NCBI RefSeq assembly: GCF_900114465.1
Contig: NZ_FOTD01000002.1
Coordinates: forward strand, 186,001-250,000
From: Trichococcus palustris
GTDB lineage: Bacteria > Bacillota > Bacilli > Lactobacillales > Aerococcaceae
Length of the DNA: 64,000 nucleotides
Direction of reading: 5' to 3'
Made by a program: the position numbers and the translations under genes. Of the stretch, positions 1 to 8,435 are shown one piece after another. The number at the start of each line of letters is the position of its first letter. Position 1 is the first letter of the stretch. Under the pieces are notes generated by a model. It was given only the letters and a program-made list of their open reading frames with translations, did no database searches and was not told the origin of the DNA.

Positions 1-1
1 T

Positions 2-334
2 GATTTGCATATCGCTGAAGCTATGGCTTTCTTGACACTTGGATTCATCCAATTGGCACATGCCTTCAACTGTAAATCTGTGTTCAAATCAATGTTTTCT
101 GTTAACCCGTTAGGAAACAAGCCATTCAACTATGCCATCTTACTTTCCTTAGTCTTGATGCTATTAGTGGCGTTCATTCCTGGATTGAACACAATCTTCG
201 GAATCTACGACATGACTGGCCAACAATGGCTAATCGTTGTCTTGGCTGCTTTATCCGTTATTCCATTCGTTGAAATCGCGAAAGCCATTTTACGCGGTGT
301 TGGATACGATAAAAAAGTCAACGGCATAAAATAA
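2..334 (+). CDS. P-type cation-transporting ATPase, C-terminal end (partial)
   Basis: The reading frame is open from the left edge of the window, so the gene starts outside it; about 110 C-terminal residues remain. They form the last membrane segments (several hydrophobic stretches separated by short loops) and match the cation_ATPase_C region of PMR1/YloB-type Ca2+ pumps, with the typical acidic start (His-Ile-Ala-Glu-Ala) and a Cys/Lys-rich loop after the first helix. The catalytic P- and N-domains are not in view. In the family the protein uses ATP to export Ca2+ (sometimes Mn2+) from the cytoplasm. A strong terminator follows the stop at once. Family call is firm; ion specificity is inference. 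Confidence 0.85.
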   Translation, partial: DLHIAEAMAFLTLGFIQLAHAFNCKSVFKSMFSVNPLGNKPFNYAILLSLVLMLLVAFIPGLNTIFGIYDMTGQQWLIVVLAALSVIPFVEIAKAILRGVGYDKKVNGIK

Positions 335-353
335 TCTGAACCTTAACGCTTTA

Positions 354-381
354 GGGACCCGCTTCTGTGGGTCCCTTTTTT
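354..381 (+). terminator. Rho-independent terminator of the ATPase gene
   Basis: A 7-bp perfect GC-rich stem (GGGACCC/GGGTCCC) with an 8-nt loop is followed by six T residues, 20 bp after the ATPase stop codon. Confidence 0.9.
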
Positions 382-420
382 CGTAGGATAAGGTGTTATT
401 CAATTTTTAGAGCCAGTCGA

Positions 421-592
421 GCGAGACCTCATCGGGAATTCCAATATCTTCTAAAGGCATATTACCGATGGACGGCTTCGCCGGGGATCCCGGTATCATC
501 TGATTGGATTTTCCCGGCGAGCATAACCTCATCGGGAAATCCATTATCTTCCAAGGGCATATTACCGGTGAACGAGGCTTCGCCGGGAATCG
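421..592. repeat. Two ~75-bp palindromic repeat units, 100-bp period
   Basis: Two imperfect direct copies lie exactly about 100 bp apart: CCTCATCGGGAA at 427 and 527, GGCATATTACCG at 456 and 556, GCTTCGCCGGG at 475 and 577. The second copy has terminal inverted repeats (TTCCCGGCGA at 511, TTCGCCGGGAA at 579), so it is a small palindromic element of about 80 bp. Short ORFs across it on both strands are by-products of the repeat. No transposase is nearby; it resembles a REP/MITE-like intergenic element. Confidence 0.75.
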
Positions 593-653
593 AAAGGGAT
601 ATGAATGTCGAATCCCTGATGAAGGATTTTGAAAATATTTCTGGTACATAGAA

Positions 654-720
654 AAGAAACCAGATAATCCACACCACAGTAAGTTCTGTGTGTTTGACTA
701 TCTGGTTTCTTTTTTGTTTT
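654..720. terminator. Bidirectional terminator-like hairpin
   Basis: A 13-bp perfect stem (AAGAAACCAGATA with its complement at 699-711) encloses a 32-nt loop with its own short hairpin, and is flanked by T-rich sequence on the right. It stands alone between the palindromic repeat and the hairpin array, with no gene directly ending at it. Confidence 0.7.
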
Positions 721-727
721 TACTTAT

Positions 728-893
728 CTTCTTAGTGCTCGGTTTCTACCTAGGTATTCATCTCGCTCTATCTCAAACGCGTTCTGATTTGCAGGGGATT
801 CCGTCTAAGCTGGCTAATCCGCATGGGCAAAATCAGCCCATTTGCGGTTAGCCTTCTTAGTACTCATCCCCTAACGCAAATCATCTCGCTCTA
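728..893. repeat. Hairpin array A, one complete unit plus a partial one, ending at the gor stop codon
   Basis: The complete unit has outer arms GATTTGC-AGGGGAT (768-781) and ATCCCCT-AAC-GCAAATC (865-881), i.e. two helical segments with an AAC bulge on one side, and inside it a second hairpin (GGCTAATCCGC / GCGGTTAGCC). It is bordered on both sides by the linker TCTCGCTCTATCTC, which on the left continues into AAACGCGTTCT. A leftover 3' half of another unit lies at 728-757. The right-hand linker contains the reverse complement of the gor stop codon. Architecture is the same as array B at 46.9-47.7 kb. Confidence 0.8.
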
Positions 894-2240
894 TCTCATC
901 GTGACGAATTCTTCTGCTCCGGTCGGGTGGATCGCCACGGTGTTGTCGAAATCGGTTTTGGTGGCACCCATCTTGATGGCCACTGCGAAGCCTTGGATCA
1001 TTTCATCCACGCCGTAACCGATACCGTGCAGGCCGATGACCTTCTCGTTCTCGCCGACGCAGACCAGTTTCATCTTCACCTGTTGGCGGTGGGAAGTGAC
1101 GGCCGTGTACATGGAGGCAAACGATGACTGGTACACTTTTACCTTGTCCTCGCCGTGCGCCTCCACAGCCTCTTTTTCGGTCAATCCTATGGTGCCGATC
1201 GGCGGATGGCTGAAGACGACGGTCGGGATATTCGCATAGTCCAGCTTTTCGGTTGGCTTGTTGTTGAAGAGCCGCTCCGACAATCTTCTGCCGGCCGCAA
1301 TCGCTACGGGCGTCAGCATCTTCTTGCCGTTGACATCGCCCACCGCATAGATGCCGTCGACCGAGGAGTTCTCGTATTCATCGACGATGATGAAGCCTTT
1401 GTCGCTGACTTTGACGTCGGTCGCTTCGATGTTCAAGCCGTCGATGTTGGCGGTCCGGCCGATTGCCCAGATGATCTTATCGACAATCTCGGTGGAACCG
1501 TCCTTCAGATGCAGACTCAACGTGCCGTCCGCATTCTTTTCGACCGCTTTGGGACGAGCATGTGTATGCAGCGTCGGCCCATCCTTTTCGATTTCCTGCA
1601 TGATACCATCAACAATGATGGTATCGTATTTCCGCAGTGGGCTGTCATAGCGGACGAACAGATGTGTATCCACGCCGAGGTTATGCAGCACACCGGCCAA
1701 TTCGATGGCGATGTAGCCCGCGCCCACGACTGCGACCTTCTTCGGCAGCTCTTGCCATTCGAAGAACGTATCGGAAACATCCCCTAGCTCGCTGCCCGGT
1801 ATGTGCGGTCTCACCGGTTTGGCCCCGGTTGCGATCAAAATATGTTTGGCTCTGATTTTTTCACCGTTCACTTCGACGGTATGGTTATCCACAAACCGCG
1901 CATGACCTTCGATGACTTCCACATTGCGGCGTTCAAATCCCGCCGCGTATGAGTTCCGTGAGCGTTCGATATAGGCTTCCCTGTTCTTGAGGAGCGTCGG
2001 GAAATCGACTTTGTGCTCCCCTGTTGCGAACCCGTAATCCGGACCGTATTTATGGATGGCTTCGGAAATCTGCGCCGCATACCACATGATTTTCTTCGGT
2101 ACACAACCGATGTTCACGCAGGTTCCGCCGAGCTGTTTCCCTTCAATAACGGCCGTTTTTGCCCCGTATTCGGCTGCGCGGTTCATCGTTGCGATGCCGC
2201 CGCTTCCGCCACCGATGGCGATAAAATCAAACTCTCTCAT
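891..2240 (-). CDS. gor: Glutathione-disulfide reductase
   Basis: Reduces glutathione disulfide with NADPH in the cytosol. The 449-residue protein has the N-terminal FAD-binding GGGSGG (residues 10-15), the redox-active disulfide CVNIGC (Cys41/Cys46), a second Rossmann motif GAGYIA for NADPH near residue 170, and the C-terminal catalytic HPTGAEE with His438 and Glu443. It ends with the VTMR typical of the family. The ATG at 2240 is chosen because AAGGAGGG stands just before it and residues line up with the family; an upstream in-frame ATG adds 14 unrelated residues. It is monocistronic. No glutathione synthetase is in the window, so the thiol source is not visible. The stop codon overlaps the linker of hairpin array A. 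Confidence 0.95.
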   Translation of the reverse strand: MREFDFIAIGGGSGGIATMNRAAEYGAKTAVIEGKQLGGTCVNIGCVPKKIMWYAAQISEAIHKYGPDYGFATGEHKVDFPTLLKNREAYIERSRNSYAAGFERRNVEVIEGHARFVDNHTVEVNGEKIRAKHILIATGAKPVRPHIPGSELGDVSDTFFEWQELPKKVAVVGAGYIAIELAGVLHNLGVDTHLFVRYDSPLRKYDTIIVDGIMQEIEKDGPTLHTHARPKAVEKNADGTLSLHLKDGSTEIVDKIIWAIGRTANIDGLNIEATDVKVSDKGFIIVDEYENSSVDGIYAVGDVNGKKMLTPVAIAAGRRLSERLFNNKPTEKLDYANIPTVVFSHPPIGTIGLTEKEAVEAHGEDKVKVYQSSFASMYTAVTSHRQQVKMKLVCVGENEKVIGLHGIGYGVDEMIQGFAVAIKMGATKTDFDNTVAIHPTGAEEFVTMR

Positions 2241-2342
2241 TTTAGCCCTCCTTTGTTTCTTATGGTAAATATTTTCAATCAACTGCTTATCTATTTGTAA
2301 ACAACTTTCCCGGTCGGATGTTGTTTGTCGCTCTTATCCAGG

Positions 2343-2927
2343 CTATCGTTTATTTTTCTCTTCCAGCCAGATGCAGCCGATTGTTTGGGATGCGGGGATG
2401 ATGGCTTGGTGTCTGCCATGATTGTCATAGACCTTATAGAAAAGTTTGCCTTCCTCATTATACCCATAGGCATATACCACTACCCAGTGATTTTTATATT
2501 TGCTGTGCAACAATTTCGTCGTCCCAACGATGACCGGAACGGGATCGGGCCGGTCGAGCAACTGCGGCACGATTTTTTCCGTGATGATGCCTGTCTTTGC
2601 GGTCCAATCCGGGATGTCCTTCAACAGCTCATTCAAGCCATGCTGGACGTCCCAGAAAAAGGTCCCTTTATAGGGCATGAAGTCATCAACGACCGTTTTC
2701 AATCCCGCCACCAACGTATCCTTATCCAACGAACGCTGATACTTTTGCAAAACGGCATCATGCAGGAGCACGGCGCCGCAGTAGGTCCCGCAGATGCCTG
2801 GTTTCTCGTTGTTGATCCAAGTACTATATTTTGCGAAACGCCCTGGCTTTAGCCCGATCCATTTCACGGGATAGCTTTCTTTGACTGTTTTTGCATCTCT
2901 GCTGCTTTTTGTTGTTTCTTTTTCCAC
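2343..2927 (-). CDS. Predicted papain-like (C39-type fold) cysteine peptidase
   Basis: A 194-residue protein without signal peptide or membrane segment. The visible candidate triad is Cys in GICGTYCGAVLL (about residues 44-55), His in NHWVVVYAYG (about 147) and Asn/Asp in YDNHG (about 167), in the order and spacing of bacterial papain-like peptidases such as the peptidase_C39_2 group. It starts with GTG at 2927 behind GAGGG. It lies downstream of the chromate transporter pair and upstream of gor on the same strand, 100 bp from gor. Substrate and true activity are unknown; a transglutaminase-like or amidase role is possible. The fold call is inference from motif order. Confidence 0.55.
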   Translation of the reverse strand: MEKETTKSSRDAKTVKESYPVKWIGLKPGRFAKYSTWINNEKPGICGTYCGAVLLHDAVLQKYQRSLDKDTLVAGLKTVVDDFMPYKGTFFWDVQHGLNELLKDIPDWTAKTGIITEKIVPQLLDRPDPVPVIVGTTKLLHSKYKNHWVVVYAYGYNEEGKLFYKVYDNHGRHQAIIPASQTIGCIWLEEKNKR

Positions 2928-2977
2928 ATCTATCCCTCTTTCACAAATCCGTCAGTCGATTCCTCTCATTATACCCC

Positions 2978-3544
2978 TTATCCCCCAATGAAATAAACGA
3001 TTATGCTCGTCGCTCCGGATAAAAGGATCAGCCAAATCGAATCGATTTTTGTGAGACGGATGGCCAGGAAGGCGCCGATGAAGATGGCGGTCGCCAAAAA
3101 ATTGACGGTGATGCCCCCGAAGGCTGTCCCACCCGATTGGAAAATGGCGGCAACAAATAAGGACAGCCCAGCAGCCGCAATCAGCGCAACCACGGCCGGA
3201 CGCAAGCCACCCAGGATACCTTGCACCACCTTAATGTCCCGGTATTTGTAATACGCCCATGCCAGAATCAGGGCAATGAAGATGGATGGCGTCACCGTTC
3301 CGAGCGTCGCAACGATGGCGCCGAGCAGCCCGCCTACCTTCGTGCCGACAAAAGTGGCGGAATTAATGGCGATCGGGCCGGGTGTAATCTGCGAAATCGT
3401 GATGATATCCGTATATTCCCGCATCGTCAGCCACCCTTGGTTCGTCACGACTTCATTTTTGATCAATGGCAAGGAGGCATAGCCTCCGCCGATGGTGAAC
3501 AGCCCGATTTGAAAAAAAGATAGGAATAATTGCAAATAGATCAT
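2978..3544 (-). CDS. Chromate transporter, second short CHR subunit
   Basis: A 188-residue integral membrane protein with one CHR domain: the signature FTIGGGYASLPL is at residues 16-27 and the ISQITPGPIAINSATFVG motif follows near residue 50. In short-chain CHR systems two half-size proteins encoded in tandem replace the single two-domain ChrA, exporting chromate or a related oxyanion. Its start ATG at 3544 lies one base beyond the stop codon of the upstream partner, with AAAGGGG as ribosome site; a longer version would overlap the partner needlessly. Physiological substrate not certain. Confidence 0.9.
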   Translation of the reverse strand: MIYLQLFLSFFQIGLFTIGGGYASLPLIKNEVVTNQGWLTMREYTDIITISQITPGPIAINSATFVGTKVGGLLGAIVATLGTVTPSIFIALILAWAYYKYRDIKVVQGILGGLRPAVVALIAAAGLSLFVAAIFQSGGTAFGGITVNFLATAIFIGAFLAIRLTKIDSIWLILLSGATSIIVYFIGG

Positions 3545-3545
3545 A

Positions 3546-4121
3546 TCAGAGTGCCCCTTTCTTTTCATGATACGTCAGATTGATGAAACCAATCAATCCG
3601 GCAAGCAAGATGATGATGACGACATGGACATCAAAGAAGAAGGAAGCGATAAAGGCTGCCACCAGCAACAGGATATTCACGATGTCTTTTTGCTTGACGA
3701 CGCTATCGACCATATTGAAGACGACGTTGACGATGACTGCCGCCACACCGGCTTGCATCCCGATCATGAGCGCATCCACAAACGGATTCTCCCTGAAATT
3801 CATATAAAAATAGGAAATAAGCGTGATGATGATGAGCGGCGGAAAGACCGTCCCAAAGACAGTCACCAAAGCTCCGGCAATGCCGGCCATCCGATAGCCG
3901 ATCAGGATGGAGGTGTTGACGGCGATGGCCCCTGGCGTCGATTGCCCCAAAGCCACCAAATCCAGCATCTCGTCTTCTTCGATCCACTTCAGGTCCTCCA
4001 CGAATTTCTTTTGCATCAACGGGACGATCACGTATCCTCCGCCGAAAGTAAAGGCGCTCAGAATAAAGGTCGATTTAAATAACGTCCAAAATAATGCCGC
4101 TGACTTTTCTTGTTTTGCCAC
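3546..4121 (-). CDS. Chromate transporter, first short CHR subunit
   Basis: A 191-residue membrane protein with a single CHR domain: FTFGGGYVIVPL near residue 20 and LGQSTPGAIAVNTSILIG near residue 53. The start is a GTG at 4121, six bases after GGAGGGG; no ATG is available in frame. Followed after one base by its partner, so the two are almost certainly co-translated and form a heteromeric exporter. The upstream 250 bp to dedA is a divergent promoter region. Confidence 0.9.
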   Translation of the reverse strand: MAKQEKSAALFWTLFKSTFILSAFTFGGGYVIVPLMQKKFVEDLKWIEEDEMLDLVALGQSTPGAIAVNTSILIGYRMAGIAGALVTVFGTVFPPLIIITLISYFYMNFRENPFVDALMIGMQAGVAAVIVNVVFNMVDSVVKQKDIVNILLLVAAFIASFFFDVHVVIIILLAGLIGFINLTYHEKKGAL

Positions 4122-4380
4122 ACAATCCCCTCCACTTTTTAGATTTTACGCGCAATATCCAACAGTATGAATTTTACCAAACTCAAGCTACATTGTAAAA
4201 AGAACAAGTCCACAATTTTGGCATTAGCATTTGTCTATTGTTACAGATTTGGCTGTTTCCTTGTCAGACTTTTGTCCGAACTTCCTTAAATTTTTTCAAA
4301 ATAAATGGAAAATGATTGTTGTTCGTGTATAGTTAGAATGTGGGCAATAAAATTAATGAACATTAGAGGAGTGAATCACC

Positions 4381-5001
4381 ATAGAAGCTTGGATTCAAAG
4401 TATCATGGAACAGTTTGGCTACATCGGTGTAGCATTTTTGATTATGATTGAAAATCTTTTCCCGCCCATCCCTTCAGAAGTGATTCTGACTTTCGGCGGT
4501 TTTATGACGACGAACACGAGCCTTTCCATCATCGGGATGATAATAGCCTCCACGATCGGAGCCGTGGTCGGCGCGGCCATCCTTTACGGGGTCGGCACGC
4601 TGATTGATGTGGAAAGATTGGAAAAAATCGTGGACAAATACGGCAATATCCTGCGCATCACCAAGGATGACATCCACAAAGCGGATGCCTGGTTTGACCG
4701 CCACGGCGTCTGGACGGTCTTCTTCTGCCGGTTTGTCCCGCTGATCAGAAGTTTGATTTCCCTGCCTGCCGGTATGGCGAATATGAGCTTCGGCCTGTTT
4801 ATGCTTTTCACGACCTTGGGAACCGTGATCTGGAATACGGTGCTCATCTATCTGGGAGCAGCCGTCGGATCCCAATGGGAAACGATCGTCGCCTACATGG
4901 ATATCTATTCCAACGTCGCTTATGTGCTCCTTGCGATTTTGCTTGTCGCTGCCATCATTTGGTACATCCGCAAAAGGAAACAAACCGCTAAAGCTAAGTA
5001 A
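4381..5001 (+). CDS. DedA family membrane protein, apparent ATA start
   Basis: DedA/SNARE-associated proteins are flippase-like membrane proteins needed for envelope lipid transport and membrane potential. The 206-residue product shows the family landmarks FPPIPSEVIL (after the first helix), the amphipathic G-rich segment, FxRFVPLIRS and LPAGMANM, and five hydrophobic segments. The first in-frame ATG is at 4405, but AGAGGAG at 4365-4371 is 33 bases from it and would fit a start at 4381, where the codon is ATA; the eight residues EAWIQSIM between the two look like the genuine family N-terminus. An in-frame TGA at 4372 rules out any start farther upstream. A terminator follows. Confidence 0.88.
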   Translation: MEAWIQSIMEQFGYIGVAFLIMIENLFPPIPSEVILTFGGFMTTNTSLSIIGMIIASTIGAVVGAAILYGVGTLIDVERLEKIVDKYGNILRITKDDIHKADAWFDRHGVWTVFFCRFVPLIRSLISLPAGMANMSFGLFMLFTTLGTVIWNTVLIYLGAAVGSQWETIVAYMDIYSNVAYVLLAILLVAAIIWYIRKRKQTAKAK

Positions 5002-5004
5002 TAA

Positions 5005-5042
5005 AGAAGCCATTCTCCGAACTCGGGGATGGCTTTTTTGTC
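5005..5042 (+). terminator. Terminator of dedA
   Basis: Inverted repeat AAGCCATTCTCCGA / TCGGGGATGGCTT with a short loop, followed by six T residues, starts four bases after the dedA stop. Confidence 0.85.
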
Positions 5043-5161
5043 TTGGGAAAAAGCAAAGCGGTGGCGATAATGGTCATTGGCACGTATACTATACTTACAT
5101 GCAACCCCAGTAACAGCTCCTCATCAACCTATCATTTCAAGAAAAAGAAAGGATGTTCTAT

Positions 5162-5491
5162 ATGAAACTCACCTTTACAGATGCCGCCGTTGCCGAATTA
5201 AAAAAACGCGTCGATCTACAGTCGCTCAGCCTCTTTTATGCAACCGGCCCATATTGCGGTTGTCCGAGCACCGGCATTTTCGCCTTACGGGTGAACGAAA
5301 AGGATTCGATCGAATACGACGCAATTGTTGAAACAAACATCGGCAAGATTCCTGCGCAAAAATGGGCGCTTGTCTTTTTGGATAGCGATAACCTGATCGA
5401 TTTCAACCCGAGCCAGCAGGCTTTACAGTTAAAGAGCGAACGCGGCTTCCTGAACCTGAACCTTATGGTAGAAGAAATCATACCGGAATGA
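5162..5491 (+). CDS. HesB/IscA-like iron-sulfur biogenesis family protein
   Basis: A 109-residue cytosolic protein starting ATG-AAA-CTC-ACC at 5162 behind GAAAGGA; the ATG at 5153 would sit on the ribosome site. It has the fold pattern of the Fe-S biosyn (HesB-like) family common in Lactobacillales: an N-terminal helix, a middle strand region with GPYCGCPSTG, and a C-terminal hydrophobic/acidic tail. Unlike true A-type carriers it lacks the C-terminal Cys-Gly-Cys, keeping only the internal Cys-Gly-Cys, so Fe-S transfer is not assured. Stands alone between dedA and the hydrolase gene. Confidence 0.75.
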   Translation: MKLTFTDAAVAELKKRVDLQSLSLFYATGPYCGCPSTGIFALRVNEKDSIEYDAIVETNIGKIPAQKWALVFLDSDNLIDFNPSQQALQLKSERGFLNLNLMVEEIIPE

Positions 5492-5613
5492 CCTGTCAGC
5501 CGCACAAAAGCTGTTTGGCATGACGAATCGTCGGCGCATCACAGTTTCGTCACATTTATGGAATATTTTTTTCACAAGCTTGTGTTAGGATTGCATCAGA
5601 ATGGAGTGAGAAC

Positions 5614-6543
5614 ATGACCTGTACGCAAAAAATAAGCTACCTCTCTGCAGATGGCGAGCAAAACATTTCCGCCTCCATCTGGGAACCGGATGGTCAGCCG
5701 GTTGCTGTCCTGCAACTCGTCCACGGGATGGCCGAACATATTGGACGCTATGACGGATTAGCCACCTTCCTGACGGAACAGGGCTTTGTGGTTGCGGGGA
5801 ACGACCACTTGGGGCATGGCGACTCTGTGTCCGCTGATTCCGAATTGGGCTATATGACCGCCGGAAAACCCGACGAAGCAATCGTAACCGACATCCATAC
5901 CCTGAATCGCTATTTGCATAAGCAATATCCGAATGTCCCGTTGTTCATTTTGGGGCACAGCATGGGTTCCTTTGCCGTGAGGGTCTTCCTGCAGCGGTAT
6001 TCGGATCAAGTGGACGGCGCCATTTTGATGGGCACGAGTGGTCCGCGACCAGAGATAAAAGTGGTTTTGCCGCTGTTGGCATTGTTGAATCGACAGGCCG
6101 GCAGGAAAAAAAACGCTCTGCTCGATCAACTGATCTTTGCTGGCTACGCAAAGGCTTTCCCTGATGATGCCTATCAAAGCCGCTTTTGTTGGCTCAGCAA
6201 AAACGCTGAGTCTGTCCACAGATTTGAAGAAGATGAAAAATGCGGTTTCCTTTTTACGAACAACGCTTTCTACGGCTTGCTCGCCTTGCAGGATAAAGGC
6301 TGCAGCCTGAATTGGAGCCGGCCGATCCGACGTTCCCTGCCTATGCTCTTCGTCAACGGCGAGGCTGACCCTCTGGCGCAAGGCGGCGCAGGAACGAAAC
6401 GGATAAAACAGGAATTGCTTAAAAATGGCTTTGAGCACGTCATCTTCCTTTCCTATCCGGAACTGCGCCACGAAGTCCTGCATGAAAAGGAGAAAGATCT
6501 CGTTCACCTGGACATCCTACATTGGCTGAAAAAACAACTTTAG
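5614..6543 (+). CDS. Alpha/beta hydrolase, monoacylglycerol lipase/lysophospholipase type
   Basis: A 309-residue cytosolic serine hydrolase of the Hydrolase_4 group. The oxyanion segment LVHGMAEHIGRY is at about residues 35-46, NDHLGHGDS near 68, and the nucleophile elbow GHSMGS near 112-117. Asp in NGEADPLA (about 248) and His in RHEVLHE (about 285) complete the triad. The family cleaves monoacylglycerols or lysophospholipids; the natural substrate here is unknown. GGAGTGAGAAC precedes the ATG. Monocistronic, followed by the ~260-bp structured repeat. Confidence 0.9.
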   Translation: MTCTQKISYLSADGEQNISASIWEPDGQPVAVLQLVHGMAEHIGRYDGLATFLTEQGFVVAGNDHLGHGDSVSADSELGYMTAGKPDEAIVTDIHTLNRYLHKQYPNVPLFILGHSMGSFAVRVFLQRYSDQVDGAILMGTSGPRPEIKVVLPLLALLNRQAGRKKNALLDQLIFAGYAKAFPDDAYQSRFCWLSKNAESVHRFEEDEKCGFLFTNNAFYGLLALQDKGCSLNWSRPIRRSLPMLFVNGEADPLAQGGAGTKRIKQELLKNGFEHVIFLSYPELRHEVLHEKEKDLVHLDILHWLKKQL

Positions 6544-6604
6544 TAGAAAACAGAGTAGCTGTCTCTAAGTGGCAGTCTTTTTTCTTGCATTTTCTCGTTA
6601 TGTA

Positions 6605-6862
6605 TTGGGCGCGGAGGAGCATCGTAGTCCAGAATAACCCGCCGAAAGTGGTTCGGCGGGTTAAAATACAGCGGTTTCCACAGAATAACCTTCCGTAGGC
6701 ACCGCGGAAGGTTATTCTTGGGGTGGAGCAATCCGAAAAACCCGGCGACGCCTTTTCGGAAGGTTTTCCCGACATTATCTGGACCAAATAACCCACCGCT
6801 GCTGCCCCCTAACCATCAACCGAAAAAATGGAATGCAGGGATTCACGAATGGAACATTTCGC
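6605..6862. repeat. Structured ~260-bp intergenic repeat, copy 1
   Basis: This stretch matches 42825-43086 over its whole length with interspersed differences. It contains at least three hairpins: AACCCGCCGAA/TTCGGCGGGTT at 6636-6662, AGAATAACCTTCCG/CGGAAGGTTATTCT (roughly) at 6682-6718, and a third G/C-rich one around 6735-6780, and then the shared tail GAATGGAACATT. It lies between convergent genes (hydrolase and gcvPB). No ORF is conserved between the two copies, so it is not protein-coding. Confidence 0.85.
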
Positions 6863-6938
6863 AACAGCCTCTCTGTTGTTGATATTACTTAGAGATTGAT
6901 AAAATTACGGATGTTCAAACGAGTCAATACATCCACGC

Positions 6939-6978
6939 AAAAAAGCATCGGGGCGGTTTTCCCCCCGATGCTTTTCTT
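6939..6978 (-). terminator. Terminator of the gcv operon
   Basis: A 13-bp stem (AAAAGCATCGGGG with CCCCGATGCTTTT) and a short loop followed on the minus strand by T-rich sequence, ending a few bases after the gcvPB stop. The A/T flanks make it usable from both strands. Confidence 0.88.
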
Positions 6979-6983
6979 CATTC

Positions 6984-8435
6984 TTAAAATTTCACTTTGA
7001 TCTGTCTAGCGGCGCGCACTTCATCCAGTCGTCTGACCGATGTGTTGTGCGGTGCTTGCGTGACGGTTTCCGGCGTTTCTTCCGCTTCGCGGGAGATGGC
7101 GATCAACGCATCCGCAAACTCATCCAGCATCTCTTTGTTTTCCGTTTCGGTCGGTTCGATCATCAACGCTTCTTCGACGATCAGCGGGAAATAGACGGTC
7201 GGCGCATAGAAGCCGAAGTCCAGCAGGCGTTTGGCCATATCCAAGGTCCGTACGCCCAGCTTCTTCTGTCTGTTTCCGGATAGGACGAATTCGTGCTTGC
7301 AGATGACCTGATACGGCGTTTCGAAGTCCGCTTCCAGGCGTTTGCGCAAGTAGTTCGCATGCAATACCGCGCTCTCGGAAACTTTCCGCAACCCGACAGG
7401 CCCCATTGTCCGGATGTAGGTATAGGCACGGACAAGGACACCGAAGTTGCCGTAGTAGCCTTTCACTTGGCCGATCGTGTCAGGATAATCGCTGTTCAAC
7501 ACGTAGCTGCCGTCAGCTTGCTTATCGACGCGCGGCACGGGCAGAAATTCTTTCAGGAACGCCTTCACGCCGACCGGGCCGGCACCAGGGCCGCCGCCGC
7601 CGTGAGGGGTACTGAAGGTTTTGTGCAGATTCAAATGGACAATGTCGAAGCCCATCGTCCCTGGCGTCGTTTTGCTCAAGATGGCATTCAGGTTTGCGCC
7701 ATCATAGTACAACAGGCCGCCCGCGTCATGGACGATTTCCGCAATCTGTGCGATATCACGTTCGAACAGACCCAACGTATTCGGGTTCGTCAGCATCAAG
7801 GCTGCCGTTTCGTCGTCGACTGCTACACGCAACGCGTCCAAGTCCACCAAGCCTTCTTCCGTCGAAGGGATGCTTACGACCTCAAAGCCGGCGATGTGCG
7901 CGCTGGCCGGGTTGGTCCCGTGGGCGCTGTCCGGTACGAACACTTTTTTGCGTTTCAGGTCGCCGCGTTTCTCATGGAAGGCACGGACCATCATCAAACC
8001 GGTCCATTCCCCATGGGCTCCGGCTGCCGGCTGCAAAGAGATGCCGTCCATGCCGGTAATGACAGCCAAATCTTCCTGCAATTCGTGCATCAACTGCAAC
8101 GCTCCCTGAACCGTCTCGATCGGTTGGTACGGGTGGATGTTCGCGAAACCATCCAAACGGGCCGTCACTTCATTGATTTTTGGGTTGTATTTCATCGTGC
8201 ACGAGCCCAACGGATAGAACCCGTTTTCCACGCCGAAATTATCTTGGGATAGATTTGTATAGTGGCGCATCAATTGCAATTCGCTGATTTCAGGTAGCTC
8301 AGCAGCCTTTTTGCGCAACAGATGTTCCGGTAATTTTGCGCCGATGTCCGTTTGCGGCACGTCGCCTTTCGGCAAGCTGTACGCCACACGGCCCGGACGG
8401 CTTAATTCAAATATCACTTTCTTCGTTTCATTCAT
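6984..8435 (-). CDS. gcvPB: Glycine dehydrogenase (decarboxylating), subunit 2
   Basis: C-terminal half of the split P-protein; with GcvPA it decarboxylates glycine on PLP and passes the aminomethyl group to lipoylated GcvH. The 483-residue protein carries the PLP lysine in [16 protein letters not shown] (about residue 270) and the family start with [11 protein letters not shown]. The ATG at 8435 overlaps the gcvPA stop by 8 bp (ATGAATGA), so translation is coupled; the frame is open farther upstream only because it shadows gcvPA. Last gene of gcvT-gcvH-gcvPA-gcvPB. Confidence 0.97.
   Translation of the reverse strand: MNETKKVIFELSRPGRVAYSLPKGDVPQTDIGAKLPEHLLRKKAAELPEISELQLMRHYTNLSQDNFGVENGFYPLGSCTMKYNPKINEVTARLDGFANIHPYQPIETVQGALQLMHELQEDLAVITGMDGISLQPAAGAHGEWTGLMMVRAFHEKRGDLKRKKVFVPDSAHGTNPASAHIAGFEVVSIPSTEEGLVDLDALRVAVDDETAALMLTNPNTLGLFERDIAQIAEIVHDAGGLLYYDGANLNAILSKTTPGTMGFDIVHLNLHKTFSTPHGGGGPGAGPVGVKAFLKEFLPVPRVDKQADGSYVLNSDYPDTIGQVKGYYGNFGVLVRAYTYIRTMGPVGLRKVSESAVLHANYLRKRLEADFETPYQVICKHEFVLSGNRQKKLGVRTLDMAKRLLDFGFYAPTVYFPLIVEEALMIEPTETENKEMLDEFADALIAISREAEETPETVTQAPHNTSVRRLDEVRAARQIKVKF

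Noticed and set aside
367-651. Small ORFs across the 421-592 palindromes
   Set aside because: They lie on both strands within a repeat, have no ribosome sites and no recognisable protein.
4290-4340. Fur/PerR-like box upstream of dedA
   Set aside because: GAAAATGATTGTTG matches only one half of the palindrome.
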